Shown here: in pieces, positions 24,151-37,260 of the stretch
Position numbering within the stretch: position 1 is the stretch's first letter
How the letters are laid out: each line of letters opens with the position of its first letter
Source of the DNA: Phoronis australis
Lineage: Eukaryota > Phoronida > Phoronidae
Length of the DNA: 64,000 nt
Assembly (NCBI GenBank): GCA_002633005.1
Contig: NMRA01000231.1
Span: 376,082 to 440,081, forward strand
Direction: 5' to 3'
The notes under the pieces: generated by a model
Seen by the model: only the letters and a program-made list of their open reading frames with translations
Told to the model about the DNA's origin: nothing
The model's database searches: none
Translations under genes and position numbers: made by a program

Positions 24151-26589
24151 ACCGTGCCCAGGTTAAGGGATAATTCGCCTGTCCGTAATTTAGTATAGTC
24201 TGCCTCCCGTTCAGTACAGCTAGGACATCGTTAATATGCAAGATTTTGGGAGATTTCGTGAGATAACGCTGCGCAAGAACACGTGTCATTGACTAGAATT
24301 TCGGTAGGCCCAAGCATTACTAAACGAATGCCTGTTTGAACTCCAGCTAATACATCTACCTGGTCTGCATGTGCGTTTTCATTTCACCAACGTTGCTTTA
24401 AATGCTTAGATCTGTTTTAAAAGCATACATGTATTCACAGATGGACCAAGCAGAGCGTTATCAACGTCATGTCACAGATCCGTTCATATTTTCTCTGTCT
24501 GATGACCCTGGCCCCACTGACTCCAAACCAGCTTTATTTTTAAAACGCCCCTTTTGGTTTATATGAATACAGTGTTTCTAGCCAGTTTTATGCCTGGAGG
24601 CAGTTGAGTTTTAACAAAATGTAAAGACCTAACTTAAGCACTCTAAGTAACGTTGAAACACTGCACTCGTGAAACTTACCAGGCGTGCCCTTCGACTACT
24701 TTAACCATTGCAAACTTGACACAGTTCGACAATTCTTTGTCTATTTTTAGAGCCGCGGAAGATGAGCACCCTTTAATGATTTTTGAAACTGTCAAAATTG
24801 AATAAATTCGTCTTCCCATATCTCAGCTGGCGCCAATTTCAAAACAATCTAGTACCAACCAATCTGTTGACCTACTTTACAAGTACAAAGTAAGACAAAA
24901 AATCGTCTGGTGGTAACAAGTTTCATGTCACTTGAAGTCGAAAATGACTGGAGGTTACGCCATTTCACCAACATGAGTAATGCCGACGAACTTCAAAAAA
25001 AGTGAATATTTGTTACCGGGCGGCAATGCAAACTGCGAACCAGTTTCAGCAATTATCAAAAACTTCGCAATTTCTAGGCCCCAAAGGAACTATTTTTACT
25101 TCTGAGAGGTACTTGTAATCATGGACTAAGGATACGTGAACTTACTCAAAAGATGGCAGTAGTTATGGCAAGACTCCCTTTGTGATGGTCGATATCGAAT
25201 GTCGCTTGATTTTACAAATCTGACTTATTCTAATTACCTGGGCAAAAGAAAAAACCAAACAGATCAACCGATAAGCCTTGTTCATACTTTGGTTCAAAAA
25301 TTGTGGTTGCCCCTACCCTCTGGTGACTTTCTTTATCTTACAGTGTCATATGAAGAATATCATATATTCATGGTTTGATCTGTGATTGCCCCATTACGAA
25401 AGAAGTTAATTACTATGATTTAGCTATGGAGTGGGTCTCAACAAACGTTATTTTTTGTGGAATCTGAAAGAGATTTTAACTCTGGGGGTTGGAAGCACAG
25501 AGCAAAGGCAGATTCATTAGCAATCATACGGAAAGCAAAACAATTGGTAGCCAGAGTTCCATGCAGGTGATATACAATGTAGTTGTCAGTGGCCGAATAA
25601 CTCACCCTTTGAAGTGGAATGGCTAGTATTATCATTGCGCTGTCTGTATGGAATGTGTTGTTACTAACACGAAATATTCATGAATCATTGGGGTTTCGCT
25701 ACCTGTTACCGGTGGTAGTTTCCAGGAGATACTTCGTCTGTGCAGCGGAAGGCGCAGAGGAACACAGTTGACTTGATTAAGTACGTGTGACTAGTTTTNT
25801 TATGGTGACAGACAGTGCTCAACGTGATTTTTTCACGGGCAAGTTAAAACAGTAATAACTAATTAATGATATGGGGAATCATTCTGAAACCCACAACAAA
25901 AATCACATGTAGTTGTAGATTCTGCACCTGACTGCCAGAGAACAGAACAATTGCCTAGAAATTAAAAAAAAAATTATAGTGAGTGAGAGGTGTCAATAAC
26001 ATGACCGAACAGAAATGCCACACAAAATCAGTGACGTAAATTTATCCTGACAGACAATTTGGTATGGAGTTGTCCACAAAATCAACGTTCTGAGAAACAC
26101 AACAGTCAGAAAAAAAAATTATATCAGTGACAGCCACTAAGGCCTGAGCTCACATATAAGAATCATTGTCTTATGTGAATATTATGCAATGTACACTTCC
26201 GTCACACATTCAATAAAAATGTGGGAAACATGTTTTAACGACAACCAAAAATACCACATTAATACATACTGTAGGCAGTTGCAAAGATACTATACTACAT
26301 TTTGGTAATGGTGCAACTGGGAAACTAGTTTTGAGAAGTGTATATATGTGAAATTATGTCACGTGAAAGAGGTGAAGATGATAAAGGCTATTTTCTGTGT
26401 GAAGTCCATAGGAACACGACAACTACTGTATTCTAACTCATATTTTCCCATGACTTCTAAGCAGACAAACAATATACTGCATATAAACTTTGAAACAGTC
26501 TGGAGTTCAAATTATAGCTTAATGCATAACGGGTTTTTGTGGTGCTTTAATAGCACGACTACCAAATTTTCTTAAGCAAAATCACAACA

Positions 26590-27240
26590 GAGATATCTAA
26601 ATGTGGTAACTGATCTAACGGACTGGCTCACATACATGTATGACACACCTATGTTAACTGTTCAAAATACAGGTGATCTCGCTTACACGTACCTCCTCAT
26701 CCCATACTGTACAAGTAACTTTTCAGTCTGCATATCGAATGCTGGACCACTTTAAAGTAAAAAGTGATATTTAATGCAGCTACAATATGATTTAACATTC
26801 ATCGGCCAGATAATTTATCCAAAGTAGAATTGAGAACGCGAGATATCTAAATGTGTTAAAAGATCTAAATGGCTGTGCATTGGCTCAAGCATGACACTCA
26901 TGATGTTAACAATCCAAGATGCAGACGATCTTGGCACCTCCCTTAACTAAAAATCACATACCATACAAATAACGCATATACTGCAAAAACAATGATGGAA
27001 CAAAATAAAGTAAAAAAAGATATTTATTGTGACTCCAATCTGGTTCACACTGGTCATCCAGTTAAGTGATACAAAGTGCCATGGGAAAACGAGATATCTA
27101 AATGTGTTCTTTGATCTAAATGCGCGTGAGTTGGTTCAAGTTTGACATTCCCAAAGTTAACCTTTCAAAATACAGGACCCATCCCTTAACTTGTCATCAC
27201 ATATGCTACCTGAAACTCGACAGTCTGCATGAGTCCCCAC
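26590..27240. repeat. Tandem repeat, about 250-bp unit, about 3 units
   Basis: The marker 'gagatatctaaatgtg' occurs at 26590, 26840 and 27091, giving periods of 250 and 251 bases. Between the markers the units share 'gatctaa...', 'ggctca', 'catgttaac' and 'aaaatacaggt/acc'-type blocks, with substantial divergence. The last unit is partial. The array exists only in duplication copy 2. Weaker similarity may extend up to about 26100. Confidence 0.75.
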
Positions 27241-28959
27241 CTTTGCTTAAGCTTGTACATAAGGCCTCGCTTTTTAGCTTAGTGAGGTTGAGTGTAATAT
27301 GGATTTGGAAGATGGAAACTGAAATACCAGCGAAGTTTCCACCAGAACACTGACAAAATATCATAAGTTTTATTAACAAAATCACTGACTACAATTCTTG
27401 CTACATTGCATTTTGCATTTGCCTCAATTTCTACAATATGACATCAATACCATCTGGTTAAATCACTCTGACAACCCAAAAGACAGTGCAATGTTCGGAT
27501 GAAGATAAAATCCGGAATATTGCTGGACATCAGTGAGTGTCAACTTCATTATCTCCCTAATTTGACCATTTACAGCCCTGATCAAGGCAGTCTAGCGTAA
27601 AATAGAAACGTTTATCCTGCGGTGGTGTCAGTCAGCCTTCCTCCGTAAACTGCATATCCGTCTTCATAGCCTGTGCAGTTCTTACGGCGTCTGCTTTGTT
27701 GTTCTCCTTTCTGAAAATTGACAGGTATTAAACACTCTCGAATTATAGACTTTTTGAAGAACTTCGCAAAGTCCAGCCACTACACAGGTGTGACTGCCGC
27801 TAAGTGACCCAATGACTTTAGCTGAGATAATTTATTTGACCCATGGCGTGTAATATGTAAAACATCCCTAAGCACAACCAGAAAAAAATCTGTGGGCACT
27901 TGATTTATTTTTGCCAGTTTGACCGGATTTCTTTGGGCATCAAGAGGATATCATATCCAGGTCCTAGATGTTGACATAGCAACACACTATGATTTTGCCG
28001 GAGAACTACATGTACATAATTCACTGACAGCCGACGTGAAAAGAAATTGTAGCATGAAAGTTGTCAGTTAAAATTGGAATTTAGAATGCTATGAGTACAG
28101 CATTCCTCAAAATATGTGTATGAAAAATACTTCATGTAATGAACAAAAACGAAGACACATACATGTAACAACAGTAATAGTTCTTGAAAAGTGAATGTCA
28201 ATGAGATATTGCATTTTAGGCTTGCAACACGTGGCCACTAGATGCACATAATCTCGGACTGGAACTTACAACAAACACAGGACACTACTAGTAAGTGGAC
28301 TCAATAGGTTTTGGCTAGCATACTGTAGACTCAAGCAACAGGGACTTAGGAACTCAAGACTGTTCACCAATTGTTTAGTGATGCAGGCATACATGTAGGA
28401 CAACTGAATTTGAACATTGAGCACAATAAAAAGCTCTGTCTGTACTGTTCAAAAAAGTATTGTCGTTACATTTTTTGATACATGCATGGTCACCCAAATT
28501 ATGAATTTCCTGAAAGGAGAACCAGTAACTTGCACTGCAGGGTAATGTAATAGAATAACAACTGTTGTTTCTAGTGGTGCTAACTGGTTCTCAAATCAGG
28601 TATCCATAAAACTGACTATTACTGCCAAAATGCTACAATCATGTGATAACTTCAATTCAAACAAAGAAGTAGAAGTTCTCACCAGATCCAACAGGAACGA
28701 ACACGTGCATTGACAATGTTGAGTTCCAGTGGAAGTAAGTTGACTTTAGATATTTCAACCAGCATCATCACTTCAGGCTTGGCATGCGAGCTACTAGAAT
28801 TGAAATGTGTTTGCACAGTTTACTGTGTTTCTATAGAATTCCAAGATGAGCCCGGTGTCTTGCCCTTGCCTTGGACGCAGTCACACAGGTCCGGTGAACA
28901 CGCATTCGTAAAAAGACGATAACATAGTTGCTAGGGTAGTCGATGCGAATATAGGGAGC

Positions 28960-29170
28960 GCTGAAACAGCACGACTTTTCGTGGTTTTGCATTTCACATC
29001 ATAGCTGAAGAGTTCCATAGCAACGCGAGTACGAATCTCAGATTTGAGTACGTTTGCAGTCTACTCGAAAATTAAATACGCTTTTTCTAGTACGACTCCA
29101 GTAAGGACAATTTTGGGTATGAAATCTCGAGTATGAATATGAGCTTGAGTACGGAGATATAAGACCGGAC
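28960..29170. repeat. Interspersed repeat, GAGTAC-rich, copy B
   Basis: Partner of 24000-24150, lying just outside the end of duplication copy 2. It is rich in 'gagtacg' and 'gagtatga' motifs. Confidence 0.55.
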
Positions 29171-29559
29171 CCCGGAGTCACAGTCGACGGAGGTGGGGTG
29201 CGTCAACGGTGACTTTATTCATTTCCAAAACATTTCTATAATAAAATGCAGTTGCATGCTTCCTGTACTAGGTATTTGTTAAATATTAATTTTTTGATAA
29301 GAAATAAAATAAAATGAGTTTATTGACCCGTTCTGTGCTGAACATTCGTTACAACGACACCCGGCAACACTGTACACAATCGGTAGTCGAGCTATAGAGG
29401 CATTCATTTCCCGTTATGCAACTGCGGCGGCAAATTCAAATATGGCGGATTTGCACATTCGCTATTGTGAAATATAGGTTAAAACAGTAAAAACTGATGC
29501 CTCAAAAATTCAATATCATTGCTATGAATGACGGAAAATAGTTAAAGATGATAAAAAAT

Positions 29560-30110
29560 TGATATTTCAGCTTGGTTCTGGGGAAGCATGGTACATTCAG
29601 GGTGTAGGTACCGAGACAAGCTTCATATCACTTTTTAAATAGAGATGCAAAGATGTTGATCAGCAAAAATGGCAAGAAATTGTGAACAATTTGAATAAGT
29701 TAGAAATTTACAGAAATTTCAGTTAAGCATGGTATTTTGAAAATTATTTAGATGCAATTGACAATATAAAAATTCGACCTGATATGGTAAGATTAAGATA
29801 TTCAGTGCACATGCACTAATGGTTGAAAAGGGTAGACACTTGACTCTTACCAGTCCAGAAAGATCATACCCTGTCTGTATTAGGTCATACGTCGATTCAG
29901 AATATCATTTTGTTACCGAATGTCCATTCTATAATGACATTATGAAATAGTACATGTATCTGCCTGCACGGAGCTTCAAAAATCCCAGCGTTACAAAATT
30001 CGTCAGACTCATGACTGACGGAAAAATATCTTGTATGGTCAACATGTAAACATGTTCAGTTCGCCTTCAAGCCAAAAGCAGATAATATTGCTGGTAGTGT
30101 TTAACTTTGG
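29560..30110 (+). pseudogene. Non-LTR retrotransposon, C-terminal fragment
   Basis: The plus strand encodes, across several frames, a sequence typical of the region after the reverse transcriptase of LINE-type elements: KWQEIVNNLNKLEIYRNFS (about 29672-29730), then AIDNIKIRPDMVRLRYSVHM (about 29755-29815), then the zinc-knuckle-like VCIRSYVDSEYHFVTECPF (about 29875-29930) ending at a TAG. The usual pattern is CPxC...E..HF...CP; here the first cysteine is replaced by tyrosine. Internal stops and frameshifts make it a relic. No RT catalytic part precedes it. Confidence 0.65.
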
Positions 30111-33100
30111 CCTGTACGCTATTCGATGTTTTGATTATAACAAGGAGCATTTAATGAATTTGCAAGTTTGGTATTGTGTGGGCAATACTTGTTAAGAATG
30201 ATTCCATATAAAAACCATATGAAAATGAAAAATCACTATATACTCAAAAATTCATACAGAACTAATACTTTGTGCATGTGTTGGGATGCTGGCCCAAAGT
30301 GCACTGCTGCAATATTTGCACTCAATGACCTTTGGTTACCGAGATATGACCTATTTGGCTATAAAGTCATATTTTGCATTTTTTCATGTCAGTAAAACTG
30401 CATTTTTTGAACGGCAAAAAATCAGACTTGGAAAACTGGTGACAAAGTTTGACATTGATGGTCATAAAGACTCATGTAAGGTTAGTAAGAAAATGAAATT
30501 TGCAACTCATAGGTACAATTAAATTTCCAGCAGGGGAGAAAACTCCAAGACCACTTTTCAGGCCAGTCACAAGTGGCAAGATGTTGCTTAACCTGCNCAC
30601 CCAGTGGTGAGGCGGGGGTCAGCCGCTTTTCACTAAATTTGACACATAGGTAATCCTATGGGATCTATAAACATTGGTAAAATATTTCCTCAAAATATTA
30701 CATTCTATGAAAGTTATACGCTCAAACACATTTTACGGCTTCACGCCATGTTTTCACGTTGCAAATGTCCAAATCCAATTGTTTATATTTTTCCTTGAAC
30801 GAAATCTATTGAACTATTATTCACTATTGGATATGTTAAGTGGTGCCTGTAGATTTTTGCACAGATGTCATGAAAAAAAAAGATTCCGATTTACCACCCT
30901 CATTTAGTACTGGCTGCCCCCCGTTATGTCATTTTGAGTTTATGTTCAATACACTGCTATAGTAAAACTGCCCACACTGCTATGGGAATAAAACTTAGCC
31001 AAAATGTTGACAAAACATGTTACTTTCATTTCACAAAATTAAAACTTTGTCAGCCACTTTATGAGTAAAACATTTTGTCACCTCAAATGTACTAAAATGA
31101 AAAATTTTGAAGTATCTGAGATCTTTGCGGGAGCATGTAAATCAGATTGTCCTTAATGATGTTCGATATTTTGCAACGATTTTGTTCCTCCGGAATGTCT
31201 TGAATGCTCTACTAATTACTACCTAGAACTATTGTACTCCTAGATACCAAACATGGCTCCATTTTTGTAAAAAGCCGATTATGTCCTCCCCAGTGAACAG
31301 GGTTAGATGTTAACTTAACAAATGTGGGTTTTTTGGTTTACAGTTGTTATGACTTGCAATTTCCTAATGGGTATTTCTTCACACATATTCAAGTCAGATT
31401 TTCTGTTGATCAAATGTTTATGAATCCATTGTAATATCGAACGAATAATAAGTTTGTGAAATGATCAAAATTTTTCATACTAACAAAACAAAAGGCCACA
31501 AAAAAGTTCCTGGCGAAAAAAACGGGTTTGCAGCTCTCTAAAAACGTTCCAGTGACAAGATAAACTCCATCACTGTTCATGGCAACTCGTTGCATGTATA
31601 TCGCGCATCAGTCTTATCATTGTTTTCCTTTGTTGTGTCATTGTTGAATATATATTCACACTAGTTCCAGTTCTTGTGGTGTCCAGGATGGTTCTATGAG
31701 CATGGCTCTTGGGCTTCAAGCGGTTTTAATTGCCTCTAAAGTGATTTTTACCGTGTTGCCAGGGCAGTTCTGGTGAGCTACAAGTAACAGTCACCCAACA
31801 GGAAAAAAACTGGGTGAATGACTACAGTAACCGGGACTAGAACTGCGCAATTCTCACCAAAGACCCTTCCTTATTAGTCCCCATGAGCACTTCCCAGGGT
31901 AACGTGGAGGCGGGAACTACTAAAACTGCAAAAGCGATATGAACTGGTGAGGCCACCACTTACCCCGTACCTAGAGACTGCACTAGAACTGCTACGGGCA
32001 TGGCGAGGCAGGAACAGCCGATAACCACGAACAATAGAAATGACGTCATATGCAATGATAAACAGTTTATTTGCACGCCTTTTCATATGTACTGTACCCA
32101 CAGTATTTTTGATACAAATAAAAATCATGCAAGAGCAACACAAAGTATTGCTATGTGTCCACGAGTATATCACAAACAGGATGCTACCCAAGATTGCTCA
32201 TTAATTTCACATGTACATGTAATTCAACAAAGCGAACAGGGAATTTCTTTTCAAAACTAATTCAGCAAAGGGATGACATGGTAGATGAATCAGTACAGAA
32301 TCACCTGGTGCTTGCGCGTTTCTACCATGAACTTCCGAAGGTGTTTTGTCAAAAACCGAGAGCTACAGACAAAAGTTCACAAAAAGGAAATATCCTTTGA
32401 AAGGTAAAACCGAAATGGGATGCTAGGTTGGTTGAAACGGTCGAGCAATCCTACCACACATTATTTGTCAAATGTGGTCAAAATATCGTTTGTTATGCCG
32501 ACAACTGACAATCAAGGAAGTTCTTGACGAAAATGATAAGGGCCAACGTGGCTTGAAAAGGTAGCCTAATTCGACTGAATATCGGCGGGTGGTTGCGCAT
32601 CCTCGCAAGATATATTCATACGTGAAGCATTTTTGAGACAATCAGCAAGACAAGCAAAGGTAACGACGATCATAATGCTGACTACATGTATATGGGGGCA
32701 GTTTGGTGTGCCATTCTTCTTTAACAATCCGATACACAGTTCCATCCTCAACAGAGATTGGTGAGATATTTTTACCGTAGTTACCAGCAAATTCCAGTTG
32801 TGCTTACACAAGCACACGCATCCATGGGGCGCTGCGCTGCGCACATCACCTAGGATCGATGAGCGAAGCGGTCAAGATAGCGGGTCGCTGTCAAAAGGCT
32901 CTCCTAAGTAGACCTAACCTTCGTTTTAGCTGTTAGTATATAGTTTAATTTCGTTCCCATCAAATATAAAATCACGCAACGTGGTGAATGCCTTCGACTC
33001 CAGACGAATGCAAGGTCAATCTCTGAACTATACACGACATATAGCCAAAGGTAAGTTGCACTATACCTGTGCAAGGAATGCTGCCAAATTTTGAACGGCT

Positions 33101-33365
33101 ATTACCAGTGTTCCAGCTTCAGCAAATAAATCTGCTGGCCTGCGGGCCACCTACCTGCATATGAGACCACACCCACATAGGTCCCATATGTGAAAATTTA
33201 TTGGCCCTGGGCCATTTTCCCAGCGTGTATTTCGAGTGATAGGCATAACTCGGGCCCACTACCTCCATTGAAAAGCTTGCGCAGAATGCCACACTGAATT
33301 TACGCACCACACTCAGCCCGTTTTGCTCAAAATTGTTCTGTCCTTTCATCATCAAATCTGCTCCA
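30111..33365. other. Intronic DNA with TE traces
   Basis: No gene is supported. Positions 31760-32010 contain several degenerate copies of 'actagaactgc' in a row and look repeat-derived. On the minus strand, 32740-32680 encodes VEDGTVYRIVKEEW in a frame with nearby stops, similar to the HTH/linker of some DNA transposases, but too short to assign. The 78-codon minus-strand frame at 33355-33119 has no recognised family. Confidence 0.4.
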
Positions 33366-33368
33366 CCA

Positions 33369-33967
33369 CGACATACTCGCTGGTTCCCTGCGTGCCGCTA
33401 GGTGGGTCGGTACCAGCACGCAGGTATCACTTAATTTTCCTCGGTAAATTTTTTACACCGGCGTTTCTGATTGGCTAGTCGAATTCTCAACAGGCAGCGC
33501 TTTACGCAAATAAACTGGCATGACTGATGGACTGAAGTGTAAATGTGGTCTGTTGTTCAGAGAAATCGGTGCTTAAAATTTATGTTCAGGAAATGTGAAG
33601 CCTAGAAATTGTGATTGCGCCTTTACGGAATGCATCTTTCTACTGTCGATGACTTTTGTTTACGATAGTGTCCTGTATTCATACAGTATGAATAACACAC
33701 CGGTTAAATCGGCCAGATATGTGTTTATTGTACATGTATGTGCTTCAAGCACGCGGCTATTAAACATCACTGCAGAAACGAAATAGTTGCTGCGACGCCA
33801 CTTGCATGACAAGGCTAAAAATCGTTCACAGTCCGCCATTTTTTCACGGTGTTGTAAAGCTAACCAATGACTGCCGAGGTTACATCGACCAATGCTAAAG
33901 CGCGTGCCACTGCGTGATACCTGCATGCTGGCTGGGCTGAGCCGGAAGCAGGGAACCAGCGAACAGG
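33369..33967. mobile_element. 600-bp TIR element
   Basis: The left terminus 'cgctggttccctgcgtgccg' and the reverse complement of the right terminus 'cgctggttccctgcttccgg' match. A second matching block follows ('agcacgcaggtatcac' against inverted 'agcatgcaggtatcac'). The arms are about 53 bases. The interior has no long frame. I could not identify a secure target-site duplication. It is a non-autonomous DNA transposon. Confidence 0.75.
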
Positions 33968-34168
33968 GCATACTGAAATTAAGCCATCAACAGCTCACGC
34001 GTTGGGAACACACGCCACCGATAACTGCGTTTTTAAAATTACTCATTTTAAAGGAGATTGCCACCCGATTCAATTAGCCTTTTTTGCCTTTTCATCGGTC
34101 TATATCCACATTGCCTCTTATACCGTCGACCTCACTTTGCCGAGAGGTCGCTTTAACTTGTTAGGAAG

Positions 34169-34426
34169 ATGAGAAACGATGCAGCTTGTCCGAACTATGA
34201 AGCTGCGAAGAAAGCGGGAATATCGTTTTTTCGACCTCCGCGAGAGCCCGAAATGTTTAGGAAGTGGCTCCCAGTTGTGAAGAATGAAAGGTGCGCTGTT
34301 AATAGCAAGTATGAAGCCGTGAAACATCTCCGTGTCTGTGGCCGGAATTCGTCTACGACGAATTCCGGCTTACCACAGAAATATCCAAAGTTCCGTTGTC
34401 TGTGCATGTTCACGGCTTCTCTCTAG
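34169..34426 (+). pseudogene. THAP-like domain fragment
   Basis: The plus-strand frame from ATG at 34169 encodes 85 residues. It has a cysteine in AACPNYEAA, then GISFFRPPREPEMFRKWLPV, then KHLRVCGRN. This follows the THAP zinc-finger layout: early cysteines, 'SFFxxPxxPExxxKW', and a later 'VC' where 'VCxxHF' is expected. The C2CH set is not complete: the second early cysteine and the final histidine are missing. The frame then runs into a perfect hairpin at 34341-34369 and stops. THAP domains occur in cellular DNA-binding proteins and in P-element-type transposases; a transposon fragment is more likely here inside a large intron. Confidence 0.45.
34341..34369. repeat. Perfect 13-bp inverted repeat with 3-nt loop
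   Basis: The arms 'gccggaattcgtc' (34341-34353) and 'gacgaattccggc' (34357-34369) are perfectly complementary around 'tac'. With a small bulge the pairing extends outward ('ctgtg' against 'cacag'). It lies just after the THAP-like segment and may mark the breakpoint of that fragment. Confidence 0.9.
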
Positions 34427-36539
34427 TATTTCTTGATCAGTGTATTCCGGTTCAAAATGATATCCTGTGAAACCTAACAATCCGACCCGTGAAGTCTTCG
34501 TCGCCTGACCTCTTGACTAAATTGGGATTGGCGCTGGTCGAGTTGCCGTTTATTAGTAGATGTTTATTATTCTGCGTTCAGTTTCAAAATGAATTATTCT
34601 CATCCTAACCAATGCTTACATGTACTGTATATGAGACTGAAACAAAGTCTGCCTCATTAGATACAATTTGTAATGCCTTGGAGTGCTTGTGAGTGCAAAT
34701 GTTTTGAGAAGCCAGCAATGAATAAACCACTGTGTTACCGGCTTTTGATCCCGGCAACAAAGGTAATTGATCGGGCACCGAGGGCGGGTGAGCGCATGCT
34801 AATTCAGTGTTTGCTGACAGAAAGCTGTTGTGAAACAATTACTCGATTTTATATGCTATGGTCACATATTAGGGTAATATTTATTTAGAAATGCAAATAC
34901 ATTAAACAAATCATTGTTACTGTACAACCTTTGCCCTGACGGTCTGTGGAAGGGTAACCCGACATCGCGGCCCCCAACAATTACGTAGATTTTCAGTTTC
35001 GTGGCTAATTCACATAAATACTTACTTATTTCTTTGGCTCACTATTATAGTCTTTTCGTGACTGAAGGTTTAGTTTCAAACTCAAGCTGGTTTATGTTCG
35101 TGCCACTCCCGGCGACCGCGACGGGCCTGATCTGATTCCGAGCCATTGACCGGGATACCAAGCGTTTTGTGTGTTTAGGATTCAAAAATCAAAAGTATAA
35201 CAACACAGATCTAGGTTCTCCTGTCTGTTTTTCAGGGAAGAATAATTCGAATTTATCTCCGAGCAGACCCCAATTTCCTCAGTGCCACGGACTTTGGTAT
35301 ATTGGCCTGCCGAACTTTATAGTTTACGGTGTGTCCAAATACCAGAAAATCCGTAACAGCGAAATAAACAACACGTTTTTACAAGAACTCGATCTATTTT
35401 TAAGGGTCAATTACGTCATTGGATAATTTCAACACACCCGTCTTCCGTCAGGCGTCAGCTATTTAACGCAACCAAATGTGTCGTTGTCTAGTAGAACTAC
35501 TCGATCTAAATTAAATACAAAATAGGTTGTTTTGGGGTGGCATTCTTCTTTAAAGACGCGGGCTAAACGTCGACTAGAACTTGAATCGAAAATGATTAGC
35601 TTTCCAAAAGTACTTTAATCGTCTGTGCAGACGTACTGGGGCTTACATGTAAGTTATTGCCTATCAAAATTTGATCAGTATTATCCATGACATGATGCAC
35701 CTTCTGCATGACTATTTGACAAATTTTGTCACTGTGATTTGTGCCTTGAAATCTACCAGTAGAGTTTTTGAATGTGATAAAGTAATAATCATGTAAGTGC
35801 GTATTTTGTTAAACATTCGTCATTGATTTTGCTGAGGTGCTCGTCATTAATGTTTTTTCCACTGAGGAACTGATACAGCCTGTCTTCACTTTCTGCCTCG
35901 GGCTCCTGAACAAACATATGAAGCACAACTATTCAGCCCGGAAGATATTTCTGAGTAGTGTGATTTCACTTGAAAACAATCTAAGTAAGGTGAACACCTT
36001 GAAATTGGTAAAGAGTTCGCCAAGAGTTCATGTTTGCTCAGTATGAACACAAGCTTACCATTAGATCAACTGTGCAGAGTATTTACAATGCAAGGGGCGG
36101 ACAAATGCAGAGCCATGTTTATGGGACATTCATTAGAACTCCAGAAAGCTCTTACTTCGAAGAGCTGTTACTCCGAAGTTATATTTTTGGAGTAACTATT
36201 CGTTGGAATAAGGACGCAACACACAACGCATGGCGACCTTCCTCTGAACCTACAGTTCTTTGTCTACGGCCATTTCTCTATTAGTTAGGACAATCTAATA
36301 GTACAAAATTCGGCATACCTCTCTATTCGTTCGAGAAATAGGTTGTTCGCATCTTGTCCCTGTATAACTTGCGTAAATTTGGAAAATTGGTGTTATTCTC
36401 TAATAGTTCGTGCGTCTACCTTTGTCCAGAGCTATTAGTTTCAACACAAAGATGTCAAGACCATTAATCCGAAGGCTAAAATAACATTATTACGAACTCT
36501 TGTTTTTTTCTTGTTCTACACTCTTAAGGTACATGTAGG

Positions 36540-37260
36540 TATATACATAAACACATGCCGCGAGTGGCGTTGATGAAGAACAGTAATATCACACTCGACA
36601 TTATTCAGCGCATCGACGCAAAGTAATGTCTTGTGGGATATTACTTTATCTACGCCAATCGAGGTGCACTTTGCATTTATTCCATACGCTTGGAATTCCT
36701 AATGTTCTTTCATTTTCGGCAGACTTTTAAATACTTTACGAGGCTGATCACATCCTATATGTATTTACATGGGCGTTAGGTTGCAAAGTTTTCTCTAGTA
36801 AAGGAAACAGTTTTGAATACAATTGTTTATTATTTGAAAAGAGATAACAAAGATGAAAACAACGTGCATTGAACTTGTAACATTTCATTAAAATAGTTAA
36901 ATGACAATAGTTGATATTGTTGTTACAAGGAATCGGGGCCTGAGTTTCTGACGATATAGAATTTAGCTATTGAAAACTTAGACAGAAGAGTCTTAGAATT
37001 AACAGTTTTGTTCCAGAAATTACGTTTGGGACCTGATTGCATGTTGAGTGTTATTTGAACTGTTGCAATTGTAGTAGATGAAACTATTTTCGGAAAGATT
37101 GATGATTGAACCGACTAACAACGTCGGGTCGATGGTGACCTACATGTACCTTTTGAACTTTCCGTGTCAGAGGTTATTGGTGAAGTAGTGCAGGAAAAAA
37201 CTATCACATGGTCATACTGCATTCGACTGATTCAACGCGTATGGGAAAATATTGCTACAT
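36540..37260 (+). repeat. Dispersed repeat, copy A of a 0.7-0.9-kb family
   Basis: Collinear and same orientation with 45690-46655. Shared blocks include 'gttccagaaattacgtttggga' against 'gttccagatgttacgattgaga', 'gaactttccgtgtcagaggt' against 'gaaccttcactgtcagaggt', and 'gcgtatggg'. It is probably an old transposon. No convincing frame is shared between the two copies. Confidence 0.75.

Larger units (their letters stand above)
22312..28905. repeat. Direct segmental duplication, copy 2
   Basis: Collinear, same-orientation partner of 12985-18310. It is about 1.3 kb longer, mainly because 25800-27240 (including a 250-bp tandem array) has no counterpart in copy 1. It lies in the large intron between D3a and D3b. 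A donor-like 'GGATCTG|GTGAG' on the minus strand is kept in both copies (18078 and 28683), but the frames above it differ between copies, so I do not call an exon. Confidence 0.85.

Noticed and set aside
18078-28740. Conserved 70-codon plus-strand frames at 18119 and 28710, and a donor-like minus-strand GTGAG in both
   Set aside because: The two copies differ by indels that are not multiples of three, so conservation reflects the segmental duplication, not coding.
31560-31800. Ig-like wording on the minus strand (VTVTCSSPELP; KTDARYTCNE)
   Set aside because: The pieces are in different frames with stops close by, splice sites in phase are missing, and the region overlaps the repeat-like patch.
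31960-32060. Signal-peptide-like minus-strand frame (MTSFLLFVVIGCSCLA...) ending at GTAAGT
   Set aside because: It lies in a patch of repeated 'actagaactgc' motifs, the next exon in phase cannot be found, and the Ig gene already has exons far upstream (43 to 58 kb).
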